DNA from: Metallyticus violacea
Taxonomy: Eukaryota > Arthropoda > Insecta > Mantodea > Metallyticidae
Length of the DNA stretch: 64,000 bases
Direction of reading: 5' to 3'
Assembly (NCBI GenBank): GCA_030762175.1
Contig: CM060833.1
Location: forward strand, 3,792,501-3,856,500
Numbering within the stretch: position 1 is the first letter of the stretch; each line of letters starts with the position of its first letter. A model generated the notes under the pieces. The model had not been told where the DNA came from, did not search any database, and saw only the letters and a list, made by a program, of their open reading frames with translations. The position numbers and the translations under genes are program-made. Shown here in pieces: positions 46,811-60,353 of this stretch.

Positions 46811-47916
46811 ATACACCCTAATTTTAAGATATTTTTGAGCAGGTGTTTAAAACAGGTAACATTTTATTGTCATTACCAAGTTAGGCAACTAAGGTGTAGC
46901 ATTTGTTTCTATAAACTGCTGAGATGAGGTACAGAAAATCAGGGTGCATGGCACACACACAAATATCCAATATTTAAATTGAACATTCCAACTTTGGCAA
47001 TTAAGAGTCCTTGGAACTGTTATTGTGATAAGATTTATAATTATGTGTGCAGGAATATTTTAGTATGTAAATGCTCAACTGAGAGTTGTGAGACTTGTAG
47101 TATAGTTTTCTTATTGCTCAATAGAAGTGCTCTCACAATGGATGCTGGATTACTTCTGTTCAAGAGAAAGTGTTTTTCAGTGGTGTTGGGTTATAGAATA
47201 ATTTGTGCCAAAATAATTTGTGACAAAACCAAAGTTACTCATGCAGGATAAAGTGAAATTGAGCACTGTGGATATTTGTGTGCTGCTGTTATCAGTATAT
47301 AACAAGTTAATAATTTAATAATGTTCCTATAAGACCAATATTCCATTTGGACCAATATCCTTGTCATAGAAAAGGCCAGTAAACAGGCACCAGTTCTAAT
47401 TAAAACTATAATTGCAAAATTAATAAATTTGGTAAATTAAAACAGTTCCAGCTGGTATCATTGCATACTTTATAAAAATAGAAGTATTACATGAACTTCC
47501 ATGTTGTTTGTTATTCTTTCTTGCTAAGAAGAAATGGTCATGGTGGGAGACACAGGGAACACTTGGTCCATCTGAAAGGCTTAAAATATTAAATGTTAAA
47601 TAAAATACTTCAAGTGCCATGGTCAACACCTGACCCCATTAAAGCTCATTCCCAGTAACAGATCTTTTAATTTTGTTCTCAAGTACTCAGTTTCACACTT
47701 TAAGTAATTAGTATTTAAAAATTATTGCATTTCATTGTGAATCACCGTCAACTTTATACTCCTGTAATGGTACTTACTATTTAGCATGTACAATCCCACA
47801 ATTGAAATCTTGACATTATAGGAAGGAACTGATGCTGACTTTACATTGTTTTATTTCCATTGTTTGTTATAACTAATAATGGTCATGTTTCTGTTAGATT
47901 TTTTTCACTTTCAATC

Positions 47917-48545
47917 TTCTAGAAATTAAATCTGCCAGATCTTCAAAGTCATTTTGTTCATATTCATCCATATCTTTAACAGTTCAATGTTCAATGGTTG
48001 CACCTCTTCAATCTCATCTTTCATGACATTCCAAGCATTTTCTATAGGATTTAAATTAGGAGAGTTAACCTGACCATTGAAATATGGGTGTATTTTTATC
48101 TTTCAACAACTTCTGATTTGTCTTTGTTTTATGCCAGGGGAACCCAACATACATGAAGCACTGACTCTGATGAATTGGCCAAAATGTCAGCAAATGCTGC
48201 TGCAATACTTGTGATGTCCCTAGGGAGAAAATATAAGCCTCTTCTGCCATAACTACCACTAAATGCACCCCATACCACCACACTTTCAAGTGTTTAATGG
48301 TTTTGACAGTAAACTTTGAGTCATACATATATTTTGGTCTTTTCACCACTTTGGACTATCCCCTGACCAGCTTAAAAACACTTTCATCAGAAAACAGTAC
48401 TCTATGCCAGTTCTCTGATGCCCAGTGTTGTAAAAGTTTAATCTTTTCTTATTCATAGCTTCAGTTAGAAGAGACTTCTTGGCAACACACCTAGTTGGCA
48501 GATCCAGGTCTTTTTTGAAGCCTATTGTGTCCCAGCGCCAACAGA
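47917..48545 (-). pseudogene. Tc1-like (DD34E) transposase, decayed
   Basis: - strand frames give KKDLDLPTRCVAKKSLLTEA, ENWHRVLFSDESVFKLV (first acidic site), WGAFSGSYGRRGLYFLPRDI, HKTKTNQKLLKDKNTPIFQW, then SPNLNPIENAWNVMKDEIEE with the third catalytic residue, and DLADLISRR before the stop. The DGAPCH motif is altered to VGFPWH, so the second Asp is missing. Frameshifts also break it. Confidence 0.8.
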
Positions 48546-48599
48546 GGCCAAGCAGAAAGCTGAAGAATGCATGGATAGGTTGGTCACTTAAATGCTAAA

Positions 48600-51500
48600 A
48601 CACAATGTCAAAGTCTTTACAATAAGAGTTTATTTACAGAAGAATGATGGTAGAGATTACAAAATGAATGGAAAGGCAAATAATAGACTTCTCTGAGTCC
48701 CAAGGATAAGATTCAGGATGTTAATATTTTAAGTATCAGAATGATAAGGAAATGCCAAGTCAAGGCTCCATAACAAGGCTACAAGTACAGTCTTTTGCAC
48801 TGTGTTGGGCCCCCTAGTGGTCATTTCTGGGGTCTTCTATAATCTTTCGTGCAACTAGGATGGCTCAAAGCGGACATGAATAAATAATGTTTGGCTTTAC
48901 TTGCCTGATGCTGATAATTGGAAGATAGTTGTTGGGTCTGGATATTGTGTGACTGTGTGAGTGACCCAATTTTCCCTCTGAAATAAATATGTCAACCAAC
49001 TAGTTATTTTTGCTTATTGCGAGATTTACTGGAGGGTGTTGATGTCACAGATTGCTTTTGTTCCCTTCTAAAATACTTGAGATATTAAACATATCTTATG
49101 GAGCAATAAAATTGTACAATGGGATAATAAACTGAGAGATAATTGGATAGAAGGAACATGCACCAAAATATGAAAAGATCAAAGGATTAGGTAATAAACA
49201 TGCTCTGGTTGAGGGAAATTGGGTAGGAGACATACAAAATATGAAGAGGTCAAAGGGGTTTCTTCTACTTCCTTCAAAACATTGGAGAAAATATATATGC
49301 TTGGATAAAACAGTGGTATCAGTGGCATATGGTGTATGCAAAATGACACTGAATAGTTCCGATTTAAACACTTTTGAGCAGATCTGGATGCTTCTTCTTC
49401 AATCCTGCTGCTGTAACCCACAGATTAGGATAGCCAGTATTAAAGATCCATTATTGTTATAGCTTTTTTTGAGGTATGTTTTGGCATGATGCCTTGAGCT
49501 AACAATACTGCTGCTTTTTTAAGGATGCAAATAGTCTTGTCTTGATACCTTTAAATTTGTGGCTAGACATGCCTATCTCTAACACAGTCAAAGCAAGAAT
49601 CTTCTCAACATTTAGCTTCTTATATCCAATTGTTGTAATTAGAAGCAGAAATACAAAGTAATTCTCACAATAAAAACGTAATGTGTAAAGGAAACTCTGT
49701 ACAAACACCAGAGAGCTACTGAGGGCTAGTTCGCTAATGGCTTAAGTTGCTGCAATGCTGCTCGAGATTCATGTGATTTTCAGCTCTGTTTGAAGACTGC
49801 CTGGTGCATTATTTATCTTAAGACTTCGTAAAGATTTCAATTGCAGGTACTGTAAACATAGCTCTGTGTGCCCCAGTGTTGGCTCATAGCTACAACTTTG
49901 AATATAGATAGCAAACTACTAGAATCTTAACACTCATGCATGCATGCCTGAACATAAAAAACAGAAAGAAAGAGAATTTAATAAACATATAGATAACTCA
50001 CCTTTTTGAACAGAAATATTCATTCATATGGTTTTCATGGCAACAAACTTGATGAAATTTTAATTAAAGTCTGGAATCTGTAGGCTAAAGTCCATCTCTA
50101 CAGAAATAATTGCATACTTCCTAAGTTCTGGAATTACAGTTTGACTCATGCTTAGAGCTGGCATACCCATATTTTAATTTCAATTTTCCCTTCCCAATCA
50201 TGGCAAAGAAAAAAAACTTAGAATATAATCTTTGTATACTGTTCAATTTCTTTACATTCAATTAACACAAAATGAAATACAACTACTTCACGAATTCACA
50301 TGAAACTTCATTAGCTTGCCATTCAATAACAGCTGACTACTGACAAAACTTGCTATTGAAATACTGCAAGTTTTTCCACACTTAATATATAATTATCTAA
50401 TGGTCTTTTAAAATATTTTATTTAACTTTGTAATGGAACAACATTTGGTCATGTAAAACTGGATGTAAACTTTCTTGAAATTGCACATGGAAATGCAGAC
50501 ACATAACGCTTATGGACAACTTTCACTCCCTTGATCAAAATACTCTACAAAATTACTGAGATGTTGGTTTGTGCCATAACTGTAAACCAAGTGTCCTGCA
50601 GACAGACTTTTTTTATGCATGTGATCATGCTGACCAGGACATCTCATGTGTTGTTATTTAACATGTAATTTTTAAGTCTTTCAAATGCAACAAGTTTGTT
50701 TGTGTTTCCTATATCTGTGTACAGATTGTGACCTTGCAAGTTATGACTAAAAGCAAGTTATATAAAATGCATTTAAATAAATTGTAAAGAAATTGAGTCA
50801 TAGGTTTCCAGTTTACCTTGCTGATGTCTAGCTTTGTCTACCATGTTTATATCTTCTTCCTTTGTAGTGGTTAACCATTCTTATTAAAACAGCCTTCAAG
50901 GTCAAGGTGAGAGAACGGTGTAGGAGTTTAGAATTGTCTGGTAGGGGGCACTGGTAGTTCAAAAATACATCGCTACAGTGAGTCAAAACTTTGTATTTTT
51001 CTCACCTAATACAGCTTTGCATTGCAGTACTGTACTTTGTTCCAAGCCATTACATGCAGGCAAGGAGAAAAATGTTAAGAGTTTGTTTGCTTCTTGAAAA
51101 AGACATGAGAACGTGTTTTCAGCTGAAAGTAATTTTGAGTGAAAGAATTAAAATACATTTGTTTTATTTACATGTATATATTTATATTATATATATATAT
51201 ATGATTATAATAAAATGTTTATGAATTCAGGAACCACATCATAGACAGCAGCAAGAATAGTGGAATATTTTTAAGGTTTCAAAAGTAATATGTAATTAAA
51301 ATTAAATTAGAAGTTTTGTGTAAAAATTCCTTAGTATGTAAACTTTTACATTTAAAAAAAAATTCTTATGTGAAATTGGAACATTTTTAAAATCATCACT
51401 GTGAAAGTTATTACATAATCAGTAGTATTTCAAATAGCACTATATTCTTTTTTGCAAATATCTGAAACTGAATGAATAATCAGCCAATATCTAGGATTTC

Positions 51501-52800
51501 ACTCATGGGAGTAATGTCGTCACCAAGAGCTTCAAGACTAATTATGCTAAATCAATGATTTTCCAAACTGGTGCAAAAACCCCCCTGACGTTCCTGAAAT
51601 CTTGCAAGTTTCACCAAAGTTTTTCCCAATGAGGGAATTTGAGTTTTATTTTATTGTAAAGTATATGGAGTTTTGTATAATGTAGCACCATAGATTAAAT
51701 TTATTTTCAGCAATGGCAACATTTGAGAATTAGAAGGGAGGGGGGTCAAAATTATAGATAATAAAAAATACCGGAGTTTTGGGGGTATAAAAGAGAGTAG
51801 ACAACAAAATGCATGAGTATCCACTACTTGCTGTGGTGCTGTACGAATCAGCCCCAATGCATGACAATTTGTAAATTTTCTAATAATGAAAGGAAAGACA
51901 ATTAAGTGATAAGATAACAGGTTTTGTATAATTTTTTTTATAATTCGTAATTTAATTGGCTAAAATGGAATAACATTTTAATTTTTTCTCCAAAAAATTG
52001 CTGCTACTGGTTTTCAGATCTTTAAAATGAGACATGTTTAGATGCTTAATAATAAATAATAATTTCAATTAAAATTGAATGTAGGAATCAACACAGTGAA
52101 ACTATCATAAAATCTGGTTTAGATTAAAAGTAAAACTACTTAAAATCATATCAACACATTAAAGCTCTCTTGATGTTCCACTTTTTAAAGATTATTTAAA
52201 AGTAAACTGAGACATGTTTCGTGAGGCACTTTAGTATTAGACTAAAGGAATACTGGAGAAACATAAAAAATAATTCACAAGGTACAAATGATTTACAAAG
52301 TACATGCAAAAAAAAAAAGTGCTTTATTATATTGCGATAAGTTGTCTAACCTGTGTATAATCTATATCTATAACCCGATACTACATTATTATTAGTTCAT
52401 CTAACCTTTATGTACATATATATTAGGTACTTTTTTAACTTACATTTAAATGTATTTCCTATAAGCTCCTTAATTGGCACTGGTGATTTATTAAACAGAA
52501 CCAGTAGTTGTAATAAAGTTCTATTGATTCTGGTAATATGGGCACTTCCCCATACTTATATACCATATGATAAAAATGGATAAACTATGCCATAATATGC
52601 CATTTATAGTACAATAGTTTAGAGATGAAATAGTTTGCTTAGTCTGTTATAAGGAAAAGATTTTGATTATAGATGCAATGATGCATGCCAGGCAATGGAA
52701 GTTGAATAAAGTCTTAGATCACTTTCAATTTCTGTGGTTCCTGACTTAAAAGCTCTGTGTCATCCAAAGCAAGCTATTTACTCACCTCCTCAAAATTCAG
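48600..52800. other. No recognised feature
   Basis: I see no exon, transposon domain or SINE here. CAATGATTTTCCAAACTGG at 51554 resembles a hAT end, but no convincing partner with a duplicated target was found. Confidence 0.4.
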
Positions 52801-52817
52801 TAATAAGGATACAATAT

Positions 52818-53019
52818 CCTAAACTTAGGTATTAATTTTTTTACACTAAACTCCACTTACTTACATAAAAGTAAGGTTTCGAGTAACGGCAGTTTGGTGA
52901 GCAACTGAAGATGGGAGAGATTCTCCCGAAATGCATCTTACTTTTATGTATGTAAGTAGAGTTTAGTGTAAAAAAATGAATACCTAAGTTTAGGATATCG
53001 TCAACAGCTTCGTAAGTAC
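52818..53019 (+). mobile_element. Solo 202 bp hammerhead-bearing PLE terminal repeat with 13 bp target duplication
   Basis: AAGGATACAATAT lies on both sides (52805-52817 and 53020-53032). The insert starts CCTAAACTTAGGTATTAATT and ends with the shared terminus CAACAGCTTCGTAAGTAC. Arms of about 57-60 nt (52818-52875 and 52938-52999) are near-perfect inverted repeats, and the loop holds a complete hammerhead core. The same arm sequence flanks the PLE at 27.8-29.7 kb. It has no coding capacity. Confidence 0.88.
52900..52945 (+). ncRNA. Hammerhead ribozyme, complete core
   Basis: CTGAAGA at 52905-52911, one unpaired T, GGGAGA/TCTCCC perfect 6 bp stem II with a GAT loop, GAA at 52928-52930, then A-T-G-C-A-T as a fully palindromic stem III and C at 52937. 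Predicted cleavage is between 52937 and 52938. Stem I can form AA/UU next to the core, then, after an asymmetric bulge of about 25 nt on the 5' side, the long arm. The tiny palindromic stem III suggests it works as a dimer, as described for PLE hammerheads. Confidence 0.8.
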
Positions 53020-54936
53020 AAGGATACAATATTTTGTTTAATACATTAAAACTACCCTTAGGTCCTTATGAAACTCTGTAAATCTATAAATATTTAAACA
53101 AAATAAAAAAAATCAGTGTCTGGTATAGATTAACATGTAAAAATGTGACTTTAAAGGTAGGAAAATATGCTATTGCATCATTAATTTACTTATTTAATTT
53201 TGGCTTAATGATTTTAAATATAAAGTAAATGTATAATTATGTTTAACTTAACATATTTTCAATATTTTAAGCATTGTTGTGTCATTTTTGGAGAGAAATC
53301 CTAAGATAGGCCTATTTACCATAATTACAGCAACGTTAGGCTAATATAAGGCTGGTAAATATTTTGTATATTAATAAGGGATTTGCTCAGAGATCTTTAT
53401 AAAGGAAACTTGTGAGTTAAAAATGTTTTGGAACTATTGCATTAGATGTTGAATGAGAAAATGGAAATGAGGGAGCAATAGACATAATTAGCAGAAAACC
53501 AAAGAATCTAAGAAAACCTGCCCATGTGCCACTTTATCCAGCACAAATCTCACATAAGACCCCTGGATCAATCCAAAGTCACCGTATGGGAGGTGGGCAG
53601 CGTAGCCACTTGGTCATAGTGCCATCTATCTTATGAAAGAAAATATCTTCAAATGCGTGGCTCAAGAAGATCTTGCCTCTTTAAAATAATTTACTATTTC
53701 TTTGAATTTGTTTATGTTCCGAATACATCACAACTTTGATGCAAATCAAATCATACACATTTTCATTTTAAAATTCAATATAATTTGTATTAGCATATAA
53801 AATTTAAGTGAGCAAACTAATTTTGCTTGAGTGTAAACATTTAAGTTTCACTGGATTAGAATTTGTAAAATATTTTCTATTACAACATTCTATTGTACAT
53901 GTTTTCTATCACTGTAGCCTACATCTTCAAAACCTCATTTTGGTCATTTTTCCCTCAAAACATTATTTTAAATTAATTTTAACAGTGTTTAAATTTGAAT
54001 ATTCCATCCTTTATAATAAATAAATCACCTTTATTTACCCACAGTCAAATACATTTTAAATAAGACATCATCAAGAAACAATTAAAATAAATATTAATTG
54101 AAATCAATATTATTATAAAATTTAAATTAATTTAATGTATTAAATGTTGAGTTACCAGCAAGTTTACAATTTATTTTGAAAATATTTAGATTTATAGCCG
54201 TGGCACTTGTACCCCTTTGTATATAAGTTTCTCTAGGAAGGCAAGTCTACAATTAGGTATATTTAACATACTTATTTCTAGTTTTTACCTTGAGTAAAAT
54301 ACAATATTCATAATTATACAGTCAATCTGTCACCTTATACTATATTTTATATTTTACTGCAATTTAGTTGCTGACTGTCTTATTGATCCAAAATCCTCTA
54401 CACTGTGGTTATTAGAATATCAGATTCACCCGCACAATTAAAAATTGTCATTTCTAATAATTTACTGCTCATTTATTTCTTTTGTTTGAGTATAATAGTA
54501 ACACTGTCTTCAATAATGCAAGGAATAATTAAACTGATAAACAAATTAAGTGTCGTACAGAGAAAGATATTATCATTCAGATAATATGCAAAAAAGAATA
54601 AGTTGCTAAATAAAATTTTTATATATGATATCACAACTTACGTACTTTTTTTAAGCATAATAGTTCAATTATTGGAGCATTTTCTAAAAACTTCTCATTC
54701 AGTTTGGATTGAATAATGATTTATTACTTTTAAAAAACTCTGTATTTAAATCAAAATATTGTGTTTACAATGCTATTTTTTTTATTGCCAGTGTTTGAAT
54801 TGTTCACATACTTAAACTATTTCCTTTTCTCCATTTATGTAAATGGTACAAACAATTATTGGTTCCAGATAATAGCCTTTAGTCATGGTTTTATTCATTC
54901 ATTGGAAATGTTAAATATTGAAATGCCTTGGGTTAT

Positions 54937-55095
54937 ATCCTACATTAATGTGTTCAAGATGTTGACACTAACTCCACTTACTTTTTTAAAACTTTGTTTA
55001 AAAGTAAGTGGAGTTAGTGTTAACAACTTGAACACATTAATGTACAATATATTACCACTCCATTGTCTACAGCTTCATAAGTACATTTCTTACTT
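54937..55095 (+). mobile_element. Solo PLE-type hairpin without hammerhead core
   Basis: TACATTAATGTGTTCAAGAT at 54941 and its inverted partner ending 55044 extend to a hairpin of about 48 nt arms with two mismatches. The inner arm contains ACACTAACTCCACTTAC, as in the hammerhead-bearing copies. The loop is only about 10 nt, so the core is gone. It ends TCTACAGCTTCATAAGTACA. AATGCCTTGGGTTAT (54922) and AATGGCTTGGGTTGAT (55096) look like the target duplication. Confidence 0.75.
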
Positions 55096-57054
55096 AATGG
55101 CTTGGGTTGATTATTAATCTCTGTTCTTTTTAGTTTTTAAGAGGAAGAAATATATGTATGACATTTGAAATTATTAATTATTAAATTTTGGTGTGTGCTA
55201 TAAAAATACTTCCCAGGTTTTTAAATTAAGGTGCAAAAAATATAAATATATTTTAATTAATAATGAATGAGCAGAAATTACATAAGTGCACAGTGCCAAA
55301 TGGAAAAGACCAATATAATTTAAAATGTTATCAAACTGAATTTTTTTAATGAGCTTTATAATGCTATCTTATAATTGTAAGGTAAGTTACTTCAAAAGTT
55401 CTGCATTGTACAGTAAAGTAAGAAGTTTGATTAGGGTACCTGGTATGTGATTTATGGTGATATATTTGTAATATAGTTGCTAAAATATAGGTTGACTATC
55501 TTTAATCTGAAAGTCCAAAATGCTCTAAAATTAAATTCTGGTGATATGACTCCATGAGTGGAAAATTCTTATACCTGACCTCATATGTTATAATCTAAAT
55601 TGAAAGTTTATTTTGTATCTCCAAGGCAAAAAGAGCTGATAACTTTTCTGCTTGCAACTCATAGGCATAATTTTTATTCAGAATTTGTTCCAATAGAGAA
55701 CATAATTTAACCTTTGAAGTAAAGACCTTACATTTTATGGTCCTGAGCCATCTTTCAGTCAACACTATGGTTACATAACAATACCAGTTCTTGCTTTTAG
55801 ATGCAAAAAAAATCATGGATATTAATTTTAATTGCTTCAAAGTTTTGAAACATACTTTCCTGAAGGAAATGAGTCATGGTTTAAAACAGACACTAATCTG
55901 AAGATGTAATGTCAGGGTTATATGCTAGCTATGGTTATAGAAAGCCAATTACATTTAGTTTTAGTTTAGTTTAGTTTCTGAGTCAGAATGAATTACATCT
56001 TTGTAATACCAACAAACACCTAACATTACTTTTGCTTAACAAGCAGCTCTAGCAGACTGGCAGATATTGAACTACTAGTTTAAGGTGTGAAGGTTGTAAT
56101 AAATATCCACTTTTCATCTCAGGAAACAGTTCTGTTGATGAATCTATCATCCTTGAGACAACATTAAACTGGTGACACATATCCACTCTGTTCTGGTGTC
56201 AGTTCATGAATTACAGATCTAAAACTTGCACAATTTTTGAAGGATTTTTATGTGATAATGTATTAGAGCACCAAGTTCCTCTGACAGCCTACAAGTGCTT
56301 TGCATGTGTTCTCCATTTCCTATACCATAGGCCTTAGAAGTATGGCCTGTCTCTGATTTCTGTTTCTCAGTTATTGAAATGCAGGAACCATCATTGAATC
56401 TACACCTTCACTGATAACTTCAGCATTTTCCATTTAGGAAGTTTTGTGAGCCAAGGCGGCAGCTTCCAGCAGCGCCAAAAAACTCAAATTTTGAATTTTT
56501 TTACTTCCATTCAGATTCATTAAATGAATAGATAGCAACTGTCATATGTTCTCATTACTCAGTAATACCACAGCATCTTAATTCCATTATCAACTTGCAA
56601 AGCCAACATAAGGTGATGCAAAACACCAGGCCAGATACTTTGCAGACAGACTTCATAGGAGAGGGGTATTTGCCAGGGGAGGAGGAATCATGTTAGTACT
56701 GTTAGACAGGATACAGTTTAATAAATCAAATAAAATTAAAATATGAAACACTAGAATTTCTTGATAAGAGAAACATATTAAAATTGTTCTAAACATCTCA
56801 ATTTGCATCTCAGCAGAGCTGGCATAGAGCAAAGCTATGAGAGATGTGCATGTGTATTGTAGCTGTTCAATAATGTGGCATGATGCATTTATCTCCACAT
56901 AGCAGGCAGTCATTGTAAGTAATATAAAACTCAGTAGGAATAAACACAGCAAAATGTATGTAATATCTTTGTATAAACCTATTTCAAACCAGTTAAAATG
57001 AGAAATATTAAGCACTAACAGATAGAAAAATCAGCTGTAGCGGCACCAATGAAT

Positions 57055-57320
57055 GAACACCATGGAATTGATAAAGATATTAATGTACTGAGAGCTTTCC
57101 AATTTCCTAAAGAACTGAGCATATTGAAGAACATCTTTATTAAGCAAAATGAACACAGACTTATGAACTTTGAAATTCCGGAAATGGACAACATTCTGTA
57201 TAAGTTCTTTCATAGACCACCAGAGTCCCTTAACAGTTACCTGCCTTTCCAACCCAGCATGACTCATTAGTCGTGTTAATTGACATTGTGAACAAAGTTC
57301 ATGAAACATGTCCTGAATTT
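57055..57320 (+). pseudogene. Penelope-like element C-terminal fragment
   Basis: Reads FPKELSILKNIFIKQNEHRL then MNFEIPEMDNILYKF near 57090-57225, matching the PLE endonuclease tail. Further on, GAAACATGTCC (57303-57313) is the 3' half of a hammerhead core; the CTGATGA half is not preserved. The stretch 55100-57040 holds nothing recognised. Confidence 0.7.
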
Positions 57321-58669
57321 TAGTACTCTAAAGAGTGAAATGCTCAAGAGAGTTAAATATATTAACCATTTTAAAATTTTAAACTTTCCCTTGGGAAGGA
57401 AGCTTTAACTGGTTTGAAATAGGTTTATACAAAGAAAAGGCATTGTAAGTGCTTCGAAATATGTTGACAAATCCAGAAAGATTAAGTTGTGTGTTTTGTT
57501 ATAAGAGTGCCTGTTATATTTTAAGTGGTAAACATTATCACTAAGAAACAGTGACTTACTAAGTCCTTCGTTTATGAGCCAAAGTTTTGCTCAGAAAAAA
57601 TAAATATCAAACAGAGATAAACCAATGCCTAATTTAAACAGTAAGTTTGACCTTAAAACAAAGCATGGTATGAAAATGATACATGGCTCTGCAGTCATAG
57701 AAAATCACTTTATTTTTTGTTCTGTTGACGTCAACTTTTTTTTTATGGAGAAGCATGTTTGTACAACAAAAGGAATTTGTAAAATTAGTAGTTTTCACAT
57801 GCTCAAAAAATGACAAACTATCTGTAGGCACAAACTTAAGAAAAATTCATTAAATGCAAATGAGAAGAGCATGTTCAAAAACATAAAGAAGAATGCAGAT
57901 TTCCATAACAAAGTCTTAGATATATTTGCCACCAAAAATCTACATATACAGTTCACTTACTATAATGCTCTATTTTGTTTTCTACCAAAACAAAAATGTC
58001 TTTGTAGTGTCCATAGTTACTTCCTTTTAGTATTTGTTAATGCATGTTACTTTAAATACTATGGGGGCTAACACTCTGGAAAATGCCTTGCTTCACAACT
58101 GGTATCTGCCAACACCCCCTATGTTTATTTTATTTCATTTTTTTTATTTTAGAGTATACAATAACTTTTATTTTTTATTCTTATGATTTATGAAGATGAA
58201 ATTGCCTTGCTGCATAGCAAGAAGAAAAACAGTACAAGTTTGAACATGTTTTTCTCAAAATTAAATACTGGCTCATATACTCTCTCTAGAGGTCTTCCCA
58301 AAATTCATGCATGAACTGTGCAGTATTGTATTCTGCAAACAAATCTGAGATAAGAACTTAAAAAAGCAATTTGTTGTCTAGTATATGCAAGTTATTAGCA
58401 AATACAGTTAGCCAATACAGCAAATACAGTCAGCCTTCTATGTTAGCCAATAGATAATTTGTTTAGGAACAATTCCAAGTCTCCCAGCTATTGAGAGAGA
58501 CCCACTACCATGTTTCAGCACAAGGTCACGCAACTGTAGGCTCTACAGAAGTATTCAAACTAGTGAAAGTATAACTGGGCCTGGAAAATGATCTCTCTCC
58601 AAACACAACACTACATCATGGCAATCTGTTTATTGTAAGAATGAGGCACAGTCAAGGTCCGTTCTGTTT

Positions 58670-59430
58670 AAGAAAGTTAACTAGCTCAGTATTAAATTTT
58701 GAGTTCACCCTTCCTTCTAATGTATATTAATGATCTTTCCTTGAAGATAAACTTTTGATTTCGAACAGCCAGATTGAAATATGCAATTGTTAAACTAACT
58801 AAATATTCAGCATAGAAGCAAGAAAATTCTTCCAAATTAAAATTTCTTGGTGTTATTATTGATCATAATATGAATTGAAGAGAACACATTGATTATACTT
58901 TACCTAAATTGAGTTCAGTGAGTTTTACAATCAGGTCATAAATTCATTTTACAAATAGGAACATTTAAAAGCAGTATATTATGCTTACTTTCATTCACTA
59001 ATGACATATAGAATAATGTTGGGGAAAATTCTGTATGAACTAATACAGAATACATAATATACAGAAAGAGGTGGTAAGAATAATGGCAGGAGCAAAATAC
59101 ACAACTCACTGTAGGCCACTTTTCAAAAGATTGGAAATTCTACCACTAATATGCGAGCATATTTTAGCTGTACTGGTATTTGTAGCAGAAATTTCTGAAA
59201 TATTCATAACAAATTCAGATATCCATGGAAGCCAAATCTAAGTTAGAATTGAACAAATATCTTTCCACTCACACCTATGAGTATACACAAGTCAAATTAA
59301 TTCTTCTAAATTATGATAAAATAATTTGTCCATATGTGTAAATTTATACAAAAATGTAAATATCTTCTCCCCTGGTGTTATAAAATAGGTAATTCCTGAT
59401 ATAATCTACATCATAGAGTTAAAATAGTTC
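58670..59430 (+). pseudogene. LINE reverse transcriptase C-terminal half, decayed
   Basis: SKLKFLGVIIDHNMN then EHIDYTLPKLSSVSFTIRS, KQYIMLTFIH, RVVRIMAGAKYTTHCRPLFK and RLEILPLICEHILAVLVFVA in shifting frames. A Jockey/CR1-like order, related to the copy at 44.3-45.1 kb. The stretch 57330-58660 holds nothing recognised. Confidence 0.75.
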
Positions 59431-59790
59431 AACAAAGTTAGATCAACACAAATTTAGGAACTATGGATAGAATGATACATTATTAACAGCTTCTCTAATT
59501 GTGTTCAACCCCTGCCAACAGTGGTGTTATCAAAATTGCTGTAATATTTGTCATATTATCAATGGTGACATTTCCGGTTTATGCTGTTGCTGTTGTCATT
59601 CTACTTTAAAAAACTTCTGGGTTCAGGTATTTTGGATTATAATGGTCAACCTGTATTGTAGTTAGTTTTTTTCATGTGTGATCATAACAGTGAAATGTAA
59701 TTAAAGTTTATGCTTTGTCTCAATATGTGCTAAGTGTCAAAATATCAAAAAATGGCACTCCAGAGAAAGTAAAAGTCTTTGCTAAGATTA

Positions 59791-59793
<3 letters not shown>

Positions 59794-59824
<31 letters not shown>
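59794..59824. repeat. Poly(T) run, 31 nt
   Basis: Uninterrupted T tract; could be the A-tail of a lost retroelement on the - strand, but no body was recognised beside it. Confidence 0.9.
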
Positions 59825-59828
<4 letters not shown>

Positions 59829-60185
59829 CCAATGCATACATTACTATATGTCTGTGTAAAATTTAAAGTATTTTTAAATCAATTTGCTTTCATCTTTTCT
59901 AATTTTTTTGCCCCTTTTAATGTATCATTTTAGTTTGTATGCCATTTGCAAAGGATTTTGAAGGTAATGAATGTAATAGTTTAATGTTTATCAAGTCCTT
60001 CAGCAAATCTAGCTGCGGTCATTTGACTTTTCATTTATAGCGATAATTGTAGAAAAATCCTCACCTAGCGCTTTCTCACTATCACAGTGTAAACTTAACA
60101 TTTGAAATGCAATTATATTGCATTTACACCTGACTTTCATTAATATCAGTATTTAATCTCATCAGCAGCTATATAAATTAGGGCA

Positions 60186-60353
60186 GAGGTTCTCAAACTG
60201 CACTAGTTTACACTGCATTAATCTTTTCATGGAAGCAACATTTACCCAATAGTCGAGCATAATATTTATTTAGCAGTTAAGTATTTGAAGAAATAGTTTG
60301 CAAAATTTACTGTAGAAATACACTGCAGCACTAAGGGCTAGTTTGGGAGCTGC
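60186..60353. mobile_element. Possible hAT-type MITE
   Basis: CAGAGGTTCTCAAACTG at the left and the complement of the right end, CAGCAGCTCCCAAACTA, are hAT-like inverted repeats about 165 bp apart. No matching 8 bp target duplication is visible, so the call is tentative. Confidence 0.4.

Noticed and set aside
51554..53460. CAATGATTTTCCAAAC and GGAACTATTGCATT as ends of a 1.9 kb hAT
   Set aside because: Ends match poorly and the flanking 8 bp differ.
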